From DATKMS01 sp041497995 (GTDB lineage: Bacteria; Desulfobacterota; Binatia; HRBIN30): a stretch of 13,648 nucleotides of DNA. The notes under the pieces are model-generated. The model was not told where the DNA came from and searched no databases. It was given only the letters and a program-made list of their open reading frames with translations. Positions 1-7,520 of the stretch are shown here, in pieces. Every line of letters starts with the position of its first letter. The stretch's first letter is position 1. The stretch covers positions 1 to 13,648 of the forward strand of contig JBGQHM010000160.1 in assembly GCA_041497995.1 (NCBI GenBank). The letters are read 5' to 3'. A program made the position numbers and the translations under genes.

Positions 1-1386
1 CGCGACACCAACCTGCCGGCACGCACGGTGAATCGGTGTAAGAACTTCTTTGCCCTCGGCCTGACGTCATGGATGTTCAACCGCCCCATCGAAACGACCG
101 AGAGGTGGATTGAGCAGCGATTCAAGAAGACGCCCGATTTGGCAAGCGCCAACCTACGCGTGCTCAAAGCGGGCTACAACTTCGGCGAGACCACGGAGCT
201 CTTCGCGCACTCGTATGATATTCGCCCAGCGCGCATTCAGCCCGGCACGTACCGCAACATTACCGGTAACACCGCACTAGCCATTGGCTTCGTCGCAGCG
301 GCGCACCGTGCTGGCTTACCGCTGTTTTTGGGTAGCTACCCGATCACCCCGGCCAGCGACATCTTGCACGAGCTCGCATCATTCAAGAATTTCGGCGTGC
401 TGACGGTCCAAGCCGAGGACGAGATCGCCGGCGTCGGCGCCGCTTTGGGTGCAGCGTTCGGCGGCGCCATCGCGCTGACGACAACGAGTGGCCCCGGTAT
501 GTGCCTCAAGGCAGAGACCGTCAACTTGGCGGTGAGTGTCGAGTTGCCGCTCGTCATCGCCGACATCCAACGCGGCGGGCCTAGCACCGGGCTCCCGACA
601 AAGACGGAGCAAGCCGATCTCCTCATGGCCCTGTATGGCCGCAACAATGATTCGCCGGTGCCGATCATCGCCCCACGGACTCCTTCGGATTGCTTCGCCG
701 CTGCCTTCGAAGCAGTACGCATCGCGATGAAGTACATGACACCGGTCATTCTGCTGTCTGATGGCTATCTCGCCAACGGTGCCGAGCCGTGGCTGATTCC
801 AAAAGTCGAAGAGTTACCCGAGATCAAGGTGGCATTCCGCACTGACCCGCAGGGGTTCTATCCATACCTGCGTGACCCGACGACCTTGTCGCGGCCGTGG
901 GTGGTGCCCGGCACACCAGGTCTGGAGCACCGGATCGGCGGCTTGGAGAAGGAATACCTGAGCGGTAACGTCAGCTACGCGCCCGCAAACCATGAGCAAA
1001 TGGTGCGCGTGCGCGCCCGCAAGATCGCCGGCATCGCGGCGGAGATTCCACCGACCGAAGTTCATGGCGCACTGGACGGTGAGGTGCTCGTCGTCGGCTG
1101 GGGCAGCACCTATGGCGCGATCACCGCAGCGGTGCAGGACCTGCAGCAGCAGGGGAAGTCGGTGTCGCACATCCATCTGCGATACCTGAACCCGCTACCC
1201 GGCGATTTGGGAGACATCATCCGTCGCTTCAAGAAGGTTCTGGTACCCGAAATGAACCTGGGCCAGCTCGTCAAAGTGTTGCGAGCTGAGTACCTCGTGG
1301 ATGCCGTCGGCTTGAACAAGATCCAGGGGCTGCCTTTCAAGGTCTCGGAGATCACCAACCGCATCAACCGCATGTTGGAGGCGTAG
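1..1386 (+). CDS. korA: 2-oxoglutarate/2-oxoacid:ferredoxin oxidoreductase, alpha subunit (5' end outside the window)
   Basis: This subunit pairs with the TPP-binding beta subunit to decarboxylate a 2-oxoacid oxidatively to acyl-CoA, passing electrons to ferredoxin in the cytoplasm. The frame is open from the first base, so the gene starts upstream; the GTG at 28 lies inside a conserved segment (KNFFALGLTSWM) and is not a credible start. In visible-residue numbering, YPITPAS is at 113-119, followed by a QAEDE stretch near 137, TTTSGPG at 160-166 and a GGPSTGLPTKTEQAD run ending about 206. These are hallmarks of the pyrimidine-binding domain of KorA/PorA proteins. The first 80 or so residues resemble the linker between gamma and alpha domains of fused KorA proteins such as the mycobacterial type, so I infer a gamma domain of roughly 190 residues to the left. 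The stop overlaps the beginning of the korB region. Substrate (2-oxoglutarate versus another 2-oxoacid) is assigned by similarity only. Confidence 0.93.
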   Translation, partial: RDTNLPARTVNRCKNFFALGLTSWMFNRPIETTERWIEQRFKKTPDLASANLRVLKAGYNFGETTELFAHSYDIRPARIQPGTYRNITGNTALAIGFVAAAHRAGLPLFLGSYPITPASDILHELASFKNFGVLTVQAEDEIAGVGAALGAAFGGAIALTTTSGPGMCLKAETVNLAVSVELPLVIADIQRGGPSTGLPTKTEQADLLMALYGRNNDSPVPIIAPRTPSDCFAAAFEAVRIAMKYMTPVILLSDGYLANGAEPWLIPKVEELPEIKVAFRTDPQGFYPYLRDPTTLSRPWVVPGTPGLEHRIGGLEKEYLSGNVSYAPANHEQMVRVRARKIAGIAAEIPPTEVHGALDGEVLVVGWGSTYGAITAAVQDLQQQGKSVSHIHLRYLNPLPGDLGDIIRRFKKVLVPEMNLGQLVKVLRAEYLVDAVGLNKIQGLPFKVSEITNRINRMLEA

Positions 1387-1391
1387 TGCTC

Positions 1392-2408
<1,017 letters not shown>

Positions 2409-2433
2409 CACCCACACTGCACCGTCATCTGCG

Positions 2434-2463
2434 TTGACACTGACCGCCAGCGACAGCTAGCCT
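2434..2463 (+). promoter_or_regulatory. Candidate sigma-70-type promoter for the 2477 gene
   Basis: A perfect -35 hexamer TTGACA (2434-2439) is followed after 18 nt by TAGCCT (2458-2463), a poor -10 match. If used, transcription would begin only a few bases before the ATG at 2477, which would fit the absence of a Shine-Dalgarno sequence there. This is pattern reading only. Confidence 0.25.
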
Positions 2464-2476
2464 CGGCGGCGTACGC

Positions 2477-2782
2477 ATGGGCCGCTGGGTCGCTATAGTT
2501 GCCGCCATCCTGCTCGCCGCTGCCGCCGGCTACCTGGTCGGAACCGTCCGCTCCGGCAGACAGTCCGTCCAAACGCAACGAGTCGAATCGCGTCTCGAAG
2601 AGACCAAGTCTGATCTCACGACCTTGCGCGAGCAGAAGCAGGAGCTGCAGGACCGCCTCGAACAAGTCACCAAAGAGCAAGAACGGCTCGCACAGGAAAA
2701 TGAGATCCTACGCAAACAGCAGACGACTGACCAGCTGCTGACCGGCAAGGGTGGCGAGCTGCCCGCGCAGCCACTGAAGTAG
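2477..2782 (+). CDS. Small membrane-anchored coiled-coil protein, hypothetical
   Basis: A 101-residue protein that I cannot assign to a named family. Residues about 4-23 (WVAIVAAILLAAAAGYLVG) form one hydrophobic segment with a short N-terminus, most like a signal anchor. The region from about 35 to 85 is rich in Glu, Gln, Lys, Arg and Leu in a heptad-like pattern (LEETKSDLTTLREQKQELQ), predicting a parallel coiled coil that would project from the membrane. The tail is short and polar. The start codon has no clear Shine-Dalgarno. It lies 68 nt after korB on the same strand and could be cotranscribed, but a separate promoter candidate precedes it. Its stop is 7 nt from the stop of the convergent secreted-protein gene. 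Function is unknown; such architecture is seen in envelope scaffold or FtsB/FtsL-like proteins, but no specific link is claimed. Confidence 0.75.
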   Translation: MGRWVAIVAAILLAAAAGYLVGTVRSGRQSVQTQRVESRLEETKSDLTTLREQKQELQDRLEQVTKEQERLAQENEILRKQQTTDQLLTGKGGELPAQPLK

Positions 2783-2789
2783 CCTGGTA

Positions 2790-5597
2790 CTAAGGCCGCG
2801 GCGAGATCCGTACCACGATCCGCGACGGGAAGCTGATGTTGCCAACAACATCACGTACACGCGCGGTGACGACAGTATCGCCAGGCGGGAAGCTGAGCGG
2901 TTCGTTTATCTGCCCACAGAACTGGATCCTGCTGTTGTCCCCTTTGAAGCGGAACCCCCCGTCGGCGAACGTCGTACAGGCCTCGGTCGACTTGATGCGA
3001 CCGCTGTGGGACCCGAAGCCATCTTTGAAGCGACAGGCCAGATCGTTGATTGCGTCGGCCACTGACTGGGTCGGTGAGAAGTCAACTGGGTTCACCGCAG
3101 GCACGCCGCCGGTCGTCGGCGGCGTGTCGTCACACACTTCGCTGCTGCCATCACCTAACGCATGCGACACTTCGATCTGTAACCCTGGTAGCACGCTCGG
3201 ATCCGCCGGGTTGGAGTTCAACGTGCTGGAATCGATGTCCGCGGTCGTACCACCGGGCTTCGCCTCCAAGACAATCGAGAAACCAGAACCGAACGAACGC
3301 TCATAGATCAACACACCGTCTGACGTCATCCCCACGGGATCGACTAGCGTGTCGTCGGCCCGCACAACTCCGAAATACGTGATCACTGGTTCGGGCGGAA
3401 TAGTCGGCGTCGGCGTGCGCGTGATCGTTGGCGTCGGCGTGATCGTGGGGGTCAGCGTAAAGGTTGGCGTGCGAGTCGGCGTGCGGGTCGGCGTGAACGT
3501 GCGGGTGTTCGTCGGGGTCCGCGTCAGCGTCGCGGTTGGAGTGATGGTTGGCGTTGGAGTGATCGTCGGCGTTACCGTTGCGGTCGGCGTCGCTGTGTAA
3601 GTGCGGGTGATCGTCGGCGTGCGAGTCAACGTCGGCGTCGGCGTCAGGGTTGGCGTCAAAGTGATCGTCGGAGTCCGCGTCTCGGTCGACGTGGGGCTCG
3701 CCGTACGCGTCGGCGTCGGTGTTCTCGTGAGAGTCAGCGTCGGCGTCACCGTCAGGCTCGGCGTGGGTGTGGCCGTCCTGCGCGGCGTTAGCGTGGCCGT
3801 AGGCGAAATGGTGGGCGTCTCGCTTGGCGAGGCTGATGGGACCCGCGTACTTGTCGGAGTCTGGCTGGGAGACGGTGTTCGCGTTCTCGACGGGGTGCGC
3901 GTGCGCGTCGGCGTGGGGGTGTCGGAACGCGTTGGGGTCGGGGTCTGAGTCGGCGACAATGTCAGACTCGCCGTCGGCGTCACGGTCCCTGTTAGCGTCC
4001 GAGACGCTGTCGCCGTACGCGTTGGCGAGGCAGTCGCCGTCGGTGTTGGCGGCTGCGATCCCGTCCGAGTCTGGGTTGGGGTCGCAGTAACCGTCGCCGT
4101 GCGCGTCACAGTCGCGGTGCGTGTCACGGTCGCGGTGCGCGTCGAGGTCCGCGTCGCAGACGGCGATGGAGACAACGTCGCGGGTGGCAGTGGCGTGTCC
4201 GTTCGCGTCGGAGTCGCAGTGGGTATCGGACCGGTTGGCGTATGCGTCCGCGTCGGGCTCCCCGTGCGGGTTGGAGAAGAACTCCGCGTTGGTGAAGGTG
4301 TGGCGGTGAGAACAGTCGGGGTCGCGGATGGACTGGCCGTCCGTGTCGTGGTGATCGTCGCGCTCGGGATCTGAGTCACCGTCCGTGTGGCCGTCGGGAA
4401 CTGCGTGCCTGTCGTCGACGGGGTAGGCGTGCTGGTTGCACGCAGCGTCGGTGTTGCCGTTCGTGTCGGTGAGAGCGTTAGCATCGCCGTGCGCGTCATT
4501 GTGGCGGTCGCCGTCGGTGACTGCGTGCCCGTCCGTGACTGCGTTGGTGTCGGGCTCGGGCTGACGGTCGGTGTGACTGATGGGCTCGACGACGCAGTGG
4601 CGGTCGGACTTGGCGGCACAGTCGGCGTAACCGTTCTGCTGGGGGTAAACGTCCGAGTAGGAGCAAGGGTCGCCGTTGATGTCGGGTGTGGGGTGTGTGT
4701 CCTCGTCGGGATTGGCTGGTTGCCGATGTGGACGATGAGGTGCGCCTGTGGCCCCAGGGTGCCCTCGGCATCACGGACCTGGATAGCCACATCGGTATCA
4801 CCATCACCGAAGGCCTTCGCCGCAGCCACGACCAGACAGAACTGCGTCGCATTGGGTGCCGACGACACAAACGTGGGCGCACCGAACGCGTCGACCGTAC
4901 ACGCCTTGCGCGAGGCGGTCGCCACTGTAAATGCGCACGCAAAATCGTTGAGCCCGTTGGTCACTCCCTGACTCGGACCGAAATCGAACGGGGCGAACCC
5001 TGGAATCCCACCTTCGGTGCAGACTTGCGGGTCGCCGTCACCCAAAGGACGCGACACTTCCACCTGCACGTCAGGGCGCGCCTGCTGATCAGTGGTCACC
5101 GAGTTAAAAACACTCGTACCAACCGCCACACCATTGTCGCCAGGTATGGCTTCGACAACAAGCTGGAAGCCGGCTCCGCTTGGTCGCTGAAAAAGGAGTG
5201 TGCCGTCAGCATCGGTGGCCACCGGCGACAGGACTGTCCCATCGGGCCCTGCAAGCCCCGCGAAAGCGACGCGCGGACCGGAACGAGGTGTGGGGCTCGA
5301 TGTCGGACTTGGGGTAGAGCTTGGGGTCGGCGTCAGCGGTGATTCCGTCAACCTGAGCAGCTCGGTGAGGTCAGCCGGTGTAACTGCCCCATCCAGGTTG
5401 ACGTCCGCACACGGACACTCGCCGGCGGACGCGGCAGCGAAGAGGCACGCTACCAAGGCGTCAACATCCTCTGCGCTAACGCTGCCGTCACAGTTGACAT
5501 CGCCGGGTACCCCGCCAAGCACCACGCGGCTCAGGACAGCGCACAACGACGCAATGCCAGCGACGCGACGGCAGAAGCGTCTAGTGTTCTTACTCAT
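2790..5597 (-). CDS. Secreted dockerin-like protein with duplicated domain and giant Thr/Pro linker
   Basis: A 935-residue exported protein. Residues 1-29 are a signal peptide (twin-Arg n-region, hydrophobic core AGIASLCAVL, end near VVLGG). Residues 32-83 hold two dockerin type I-like calcium loops: D33-N35-D37-G38-D44 and D65-N67-D69-G70-D76. After a short Ser/Thr/Pro linker comes a domain at about 107-292. A 443-residue Thr/Pro/Arg-rich linker (293-735) follows, then a second, clearly related domain at 736-935. Both copies share GxGFxxxxEAxPG, xVEVSxxLGDG, QxVxxxxNDxAC, QFC and a final V.VRD..G block. The open frame extends upstream to 5762, but that would overlap the divergent 5737 gene. 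The ATG at 5597 gives the signal peptide and is preferred, although its Shine-Dalgarno is weak. Likely role is a cell-surface or extracellular binding protein; the ligand is unknown. I associate this layout with Binatia-type genomes, from memory. Confidence 0.88.
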   Translation of the reverse strand: MSKNTRRFCRRVAGIASLCAVLSRVVLGGVPGDVNCDGSVSAEDVDALVACLFAAASAGECPCADVNLDGAVTPADLTELLRLTESPLTPTPSSTPSPTSSPTPRSGPRVAFAGLAGPDGTVLSPVATDADGTLLFQRPSGAGFQLVVEAIPGDNGVAVGTSVFNSVTTDQQARPDVQVEVSRPLGDGDPQVCTEGGIPGFAPFDFGPSQGVTNGLNDFACAFTVATASRKACTVDAFGAPTFVSSAPNATQFCLVVAAAKAFGDGDTDVAIQVRDAEGTLGPQAHLIVHIGNQPIPTRTHTPHPTSTATLAPTRTFTPSRTVTPTVPPSPTATASSSPSVTPTVSPSPTPTQSRTGTQSPTATATMTRTAMLTLSPTRTATPTLRATSTPTPSTTGTQFPTATRTVTQIPSATITTTRTASPSATPTVLTATPSPTRSSSPTRTGSPTRTHTPTGPIPTATPTRTDTPLPPATLSPSPSATRTSTRTATVTRTATVTRTATVTATPTQTRTGSQPPTPTATASPTRTATASRTLTGTVTPTASLTLSPTQTPTPTRSDTPTPTRTRTPSRTRTPSPSQTPTSTRVPSASPSETPTISPTATLTPRRTATPTPSLTVTPTLTLTRTPTPTRTASPTSTETRTPTITLTPTLTPTPTLTRTPTITRTYTATPTATVTPTITPTPTITPTATLTRTPTNTRTFTPTRTPTRTPTFTLTPTITPTPTITRTPTPTIPPEPVITYFGVVRADDTLVDPVGMTSDGVLIYERSFGSGFSIVLEAKPGGTTADIDSSTLNSNPADPSVLPGLQIEVSHALGDGSSEVCDDTPPTTGGVPAVNPVDFSPTQSVADAINDLACRFKDGFGSHSGRIKSTEACTTFADGGFRFKGDNSRIQFCGQINEPLSFPPGDTVVTARVRDVVGNISFPSRIVVRISPRP
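2793..3392 (-). repeat. Duplicated domain, copy 2 (C-terminal end)
   Basis: Encodes residues 736-935, the second copy of the domain. It has an insertion relative to copy 1 around DGFGSHSGRIKSTEAC and ends at the protein's C-terminus with a beta-like VVTARVRDVVGNISFP segment. Copies are clearly diverged at the protein level, so the duplication is old compared with the linker repeats. Confidence 0.8.
3393..4721 (-). repeat. Low-complexity coding repeat: Thr/Pro/Arg linker
   Basis: About 1.33 kb of degenerate short-period repeat encodes residues 293-735 of the secreted protein, with recurring TPTxT, SPT and TRT patterns. On the + strand it reads as endless GTCGGCGT-like units. This composition leaves other frames open and creates spurious Val/Gly-rich ORFs on the opposite strand. 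Such linkers are usually extended and may be O-glycosylated; that is inference here. The tract is expected to vary in length by replication slippage. Confidence 0.9.
4087..4140 (-). repeat. Three tandem 18-bp units inside the linker
   Basis: Units at 4087-4104, 4105-4122 and 4123-4140 differ by only a few bases and encode three consecutive TRTATV hexapeptides. This is the most regular stretch in the linker and looks like recent slippage or unequal exchange. Confidence 0.8.
4722..5279 (-). repeat. Duplicated domain, copy 1 (N-terminal side)
   Basis: Encodes residues 107-292 of the secreted protein. It aligns along its length with the C-terminal copy: GTVLSPVATDADGTLLF versus DTLVDPVGMTSDGVLIY, GAGFQLVVEAIPG versus GSGFSIVLEAKPG, VQVEVSRPLGDG versus LQIEVSHALGDG, and TQFCLVV versus IQFCGQI. 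Conserved cysteines at matching positions suggest shared disulfides, as expected for an exported fold. Confidence 0.8.
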
Positions 5598-5685
5598 GCC
5601 CCATCGTGGCGGAAAAACCTGCCCACTATGCCGGTCAGGACGCAGACGGTCAATACAAGAACGCCCGCTAGCGCCGCGTACCCTC

Positions 5686-5713
5686 TTGCCAGAGCCCAAT
5701 ACTAGTTGATAGA
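5686..5713 (+). promoter_or_regulatory. Candidate promoter for the phasin-like gene
   Basis: TTGCCA (5686-5691) and GATAGA (5708-5713) are spaced by 16 nt, 24 nt before the start codon. The -35 is a 5/6 match and the -10 is weak. The 139-nt divergent interval 5598-5736 must also hold the promoter of the secreted-protein gene, which I could not pick out. Confidence 0.25.
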
Positions 5714-5736
5714 AGCGCGGTGACTGGAGGAACACG

Positions 5737-6213
5737 ATGGCCACAAAGAAAGCTGCCAGCAAGTCCGAAGCGACTCAGATTCTTACTCGTCTGCAGAGTA
5801 ATATGAAGCGCCTGCAACGTGATGCTGAGGGCTTACTGGGCCGCACACGCAAGCAAGCGACGCAGCTCATCTCGCGTGACCAGCGCCGCGCGCTCGATCG
5901 ACTCTTCAGTCAGGCGAAAAAGCTGCGCACGGATCTCGAAAAACGGGCCGAGCGTGCGTCGAAGAACGTCGAATCGCGCGCGGAGCAGTTCCTCTCGACA
6001 TTGGAGAAGGAAACCTCCAAGCGCCTCTCGCCGATCCTGAAGCGCTTAGACCTCCCCTCTCGCAAGGACATCGAAGCGCTGTCCCGGCGGATCGGTCAGC
6101 TGGAGAAGCGGGTCCGCACGAGCAGCCGCCCCGTCGCAACCGCAACGCCAGCGGTTCAGGCACCGCCTTCTGCTTTGGCTGCCGAGGTACCCGCCTCCCT
6201 CACAGACGAGTAA
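5737..6213 (+). CDS. Phasin-like (PHA granule-associated) coiled-coil protein
   Basis: A 158-residue, Lys/Arg/Glu-rich, almost entirely helical protein. After a Lys/Ala-rich N-terminus (ATKKAASKSE), residues 12-105 form long amphipathic helices. The segment LPSRKDIEALSRRIGQLEKRV at about 106-126 resembles the leucine-zipper-like motif seen in PhaF/PhaI phasins and other granule-associated proteins. The tail (131-158) is Ala/Pro-rich and probably disordered. Phasins coat polyhydroxyalkanoate granules in the cytoplasm and control their number and segregation. The start is well supported by GGAGG at 5726-5730, 6 nt before ATG. It stands alone: no phaC or phaZ is visible, so the PHA link rests on the motif. 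Alternative: a generic coiled-coil or nucleoid-associated basic protein. Confidence 0.62.
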   Translation: MATKKAASKSEATQILTRLQSNMKRLQRDAEGLLGRTRKQATQLISRDQRRALDRLFSQAKKLRTDLEKRAERASKNVESRAEQFLSTLEKETSKRLSPILKRLDLPSRKDIEALSRRIGQLEKRVRTSSRPVATATPAVQAPPSALAAEVPASLTDE

Positions 6214-6280
6214 GCCGGCGAGCCCGATCCGGTCCGCGAATATCGGGGCGTCACCAACGAACGCCACCGCTTCGCCCAAG

Positions 6281-6330
6281 CCCGCAACCGTGCGGGGCGC
6301 GGCCGAAAAGCGCCTTTGCGCCTCGTTTTT
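6281..6330 (+). terminator. Probable terminator after the phasin-like gene
   Basis: CCCGCA-ACCG-TGCGGG (6281-6296) forms a stable 6-bp stem with a 4-nt loop. A second short stem GCGC-CTTT-GCGC (6310-6321) is followed by CTCG and five T residues (6326-6330). The tandem stems plus T-tract are about 70-115 nt past the stop codon. The second stem is short, so strength is uncertain. Confidence 0.45.
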
Positions 6331-6431
6331 CTCAGAGGGGCGTCATCTGAATGACAGCCGCTTTCTGGCCCACATTGTATTGCCGTAGGCTCGGAGTGAC
6401 CCCGAGAGTGGCACGTGCCGTGCTGTTCGAT

Positions 6432-6448
6432 GTTCATGAATACTGAAC
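6432..6448. promoter_or_regulatory. Inverted repeat, candidate XRE operator
   Basis: GTTCA (6432-6436) and TGAAC (6444-6448) are perfect inverted arms separated by 7 nt, and the inner TTCATGAA (6433-6440) is itself palindromic. It lies 19 nt before the ATG of the XRE regulator, where an autoregulatory operator would be expected. No binding evidence exists in the sequence. Confidence 0.3.
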
Positions 6449-6467
6449 GCTCGGCAAAGGGGGAGCT

Positions 6468-6710
6468 ATGTTAGCCAACAAGCAGCAAGAGGGTTCACCG
6501 ATCAACACGCTGCGACGCCGCCTGAAAATGACACAGGAAGAATTTGCTCACGCGATCGGGGTAACGGTGTCCACGGTGAACAGGTGGGAGAACGGCCACA
6601 TCGAACCGAGCCGTCTAGCACGGAAGGCGATGGAAGGCCTTCTCGCGCAGCTACCCACATCCTCAGACTTCAGCGAGGAGCCGCTGGCAATGAGCGCGAA
6701 GGGGTCGTGA
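6468..6710 (+). CDS. Small XRE-family helix-turn-helix regulator
   Basis: An 80-residue DNA-binding protein consisting of little more than one Cro/C1-type HTH. Residues about 12-52 (INTLRRRLKMTQEEFAHAIG, then VTVSTVNRWENGHIEPS) match the five-helix HTH_3 pattern: the TQEEFAHAIGV turn, the recognition helix STVNRWENG, and a following P-S-x-x-A helix. The C-terminal 15 residues are unstructured. A strong AAGGGGGAG at 6457-6465 precedes ATG 6468. It is convergent with the cyclase lipoprotein, with 3 nt between stops. No toxin gene is adjacent, so an antitoxin role is not supported; an orphan regulator acting on its own palindromic leader or on the divergent neighbourhood is more likely. Confidence 0.85.
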   Translation: MLANKQQEGSPINTLRRRLKMTQEEFAHAIGVTVSTVNRWENGHIEPSRLARKAMEGLLAQLPTSSDFSEEPLAMSAKGS

Positions 6711-6713
6711 GCT

Positions 6714-7520
6714 CTAGAAGATCAGGGCGGCCGCCCGCATGGGCGCGCCGCTGCGATCCGCGATAGCCAGCGGAAATCCCACAAAGACGATATTCTTCTC
6801 CCCCAGTAAACGCCCCATATTGGTGAGCCCTTCGACAACGGGGATGCCGGCTTGGAAGAACGCCAGGCGCTCGGCCCACACCTCTTCGGGTGGACGGTTC
6901 TTGTCCATCAGGTCGGCGTAACGGCTAAAGCTGCCGATGCTGGGAATGTCGGTTGCCAACGCCTTGATCTTCTTGGCAGCGAGCCACTGCGCCGCTTGCA
7001 CCGAGAGCGACGCATACGTCGGCCAGTCCTCCTCCTGCGGCTGCGTGTATCCGAGGTACAGCAGCAGGATATCGTTCGCCGCGATGCTGTAGTTCTCGAG
7101 ATCACTGATCTGGAGGGGCGTGTTGCGATCCTTCCACCGCAGGTCGACCAGCCGGGCCCGCCCGTAGAGCTTGTCCAACGGGACCTGATCCGGACGCTCG
7201 CCGCCCTTGAGCAAGCGCGCCGGGGCGTCGAGATGGGCTCCTAAGTTGCTCGCAAGTTCAAAGTACGTCAGCCCAAAAGCATACGCCTCCTTTTGAGGCG
7301 TGACTGGGGTGAAGGCCAATCGTTCTTTGAGCCCGAGGAAATCGCAGGCGCGATGACCGAGTTGTCGCAGCGCGAGATCCTCGGTGATCACCGGCGACAA
7401 GTCCACGATCTTCTTTGGCATGGGTATCGACATTGATCCGCCGCTACGACACCCGGCGACAAGTAGAAGTGCAAGCGTTTGGACGGTCCGGGCCGCCATT
7501 GCGGTGTTGCGTCGCCTCAT
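6714..7520 (-). CDS. Cyclase-family (KynB-like) lipoprotein with altered metal site
   Basis: A 268-residue lipoprotein: n-region MRRRN, hydrophobic stretch, and lipobox LVAGC with the lipidated Cys at 24. Residues about 36-268 match the cyclase/kynurenine formamidase fold (IVDLSPVI at the start, then GAHLDAP at 94-100, VPLDKLYG, DIPSI at 191-195, GIPVVEGL at 225-232 and a VGFPLAI strand). This family usually binds a divalent metal through HxxxHxD plus further His residues. Here the first His is N92 and the His after DxPx is R102, while H96, D98 and E230 remain. The expected His about 13 residues before the VEG Glu is also missing. The start is firm: AAGGAG (7527-7532) is 6 nt upstream of ATG 7520. 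Tail to tail with the XRE gene. It may hydrolyse something by a different arrangement or be a binding protein. Confidence 0.82.
   Translation of the reverse strand: MRRRNTAMAARTVQTLALLLVAGCRSGGSMSIPMPKKIVDLSPVITEDLALRQLGHRACDFLGLKERLAFTPVTPQKEAYAFGLTYFELASNLGAHLDAPARLLKGGERPDQVPLDKLYGRARLVDLRWKDRNTPLQISDLENYSIAANDILLLYLGYTQPQEEDWPTYASLSVQAAQWLAAKKIKALATDIPSIGSFSRYADLMDKNRPPEEVWAERLAFFQAGIPVVEGLTNMGRLLGEKNIVFVGFPLAIADRSGAPMRAAALIF

Larger units (their letters stand above)
6214..6467. other. 254-nt intergenic region: terminator plus palindrome-rich leader
   Basis: No credible coding frame. The left half carries two hairpins and a T-tract (6281-6330) that could end the phasin-like transcript. 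The right half, upstream of the XRE regulator, has three separate palindromes: GTCAT-N4-ATGAC (6342-6355), GGCACGTGCC (6410-6419) and GTTCA-N7-TGAAC (6432-6448). I found no convincing promoter hexamers. Confidence 0.6.

Noticed and set aside
3400..4720. CRISPR array or tandem satellite
   Set aside because: Repeats are degenerate, without uniform spacers, and lie in frame within a coding sequence.
3349..4971. Several + strand open frames rich in Val, Gly and Arg (for example 3349-3600, 3601-3948, 4099-4374, 4387-4971)
   Set aside because: They are the complement of the Thr/Pro repeat of the secreted protein; the repeat itself keeps stops away. No start signals and no recognisable protein content.
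5598..5762. N-terminal extension of the secreted protein to an ATG at 5762
   Set aside because: It would overlap the phasin-like gene with its good ribosome binding site and would bury the signal peptide 55 residues inside the protein.
6468..7520. XRE regulator and adjacent gene as a toxin-antitoxin pair
   Set aside because: The neighbour is a convergent cyclase-family lipoprotein, not a toxin, and the two are not cotranscribed.
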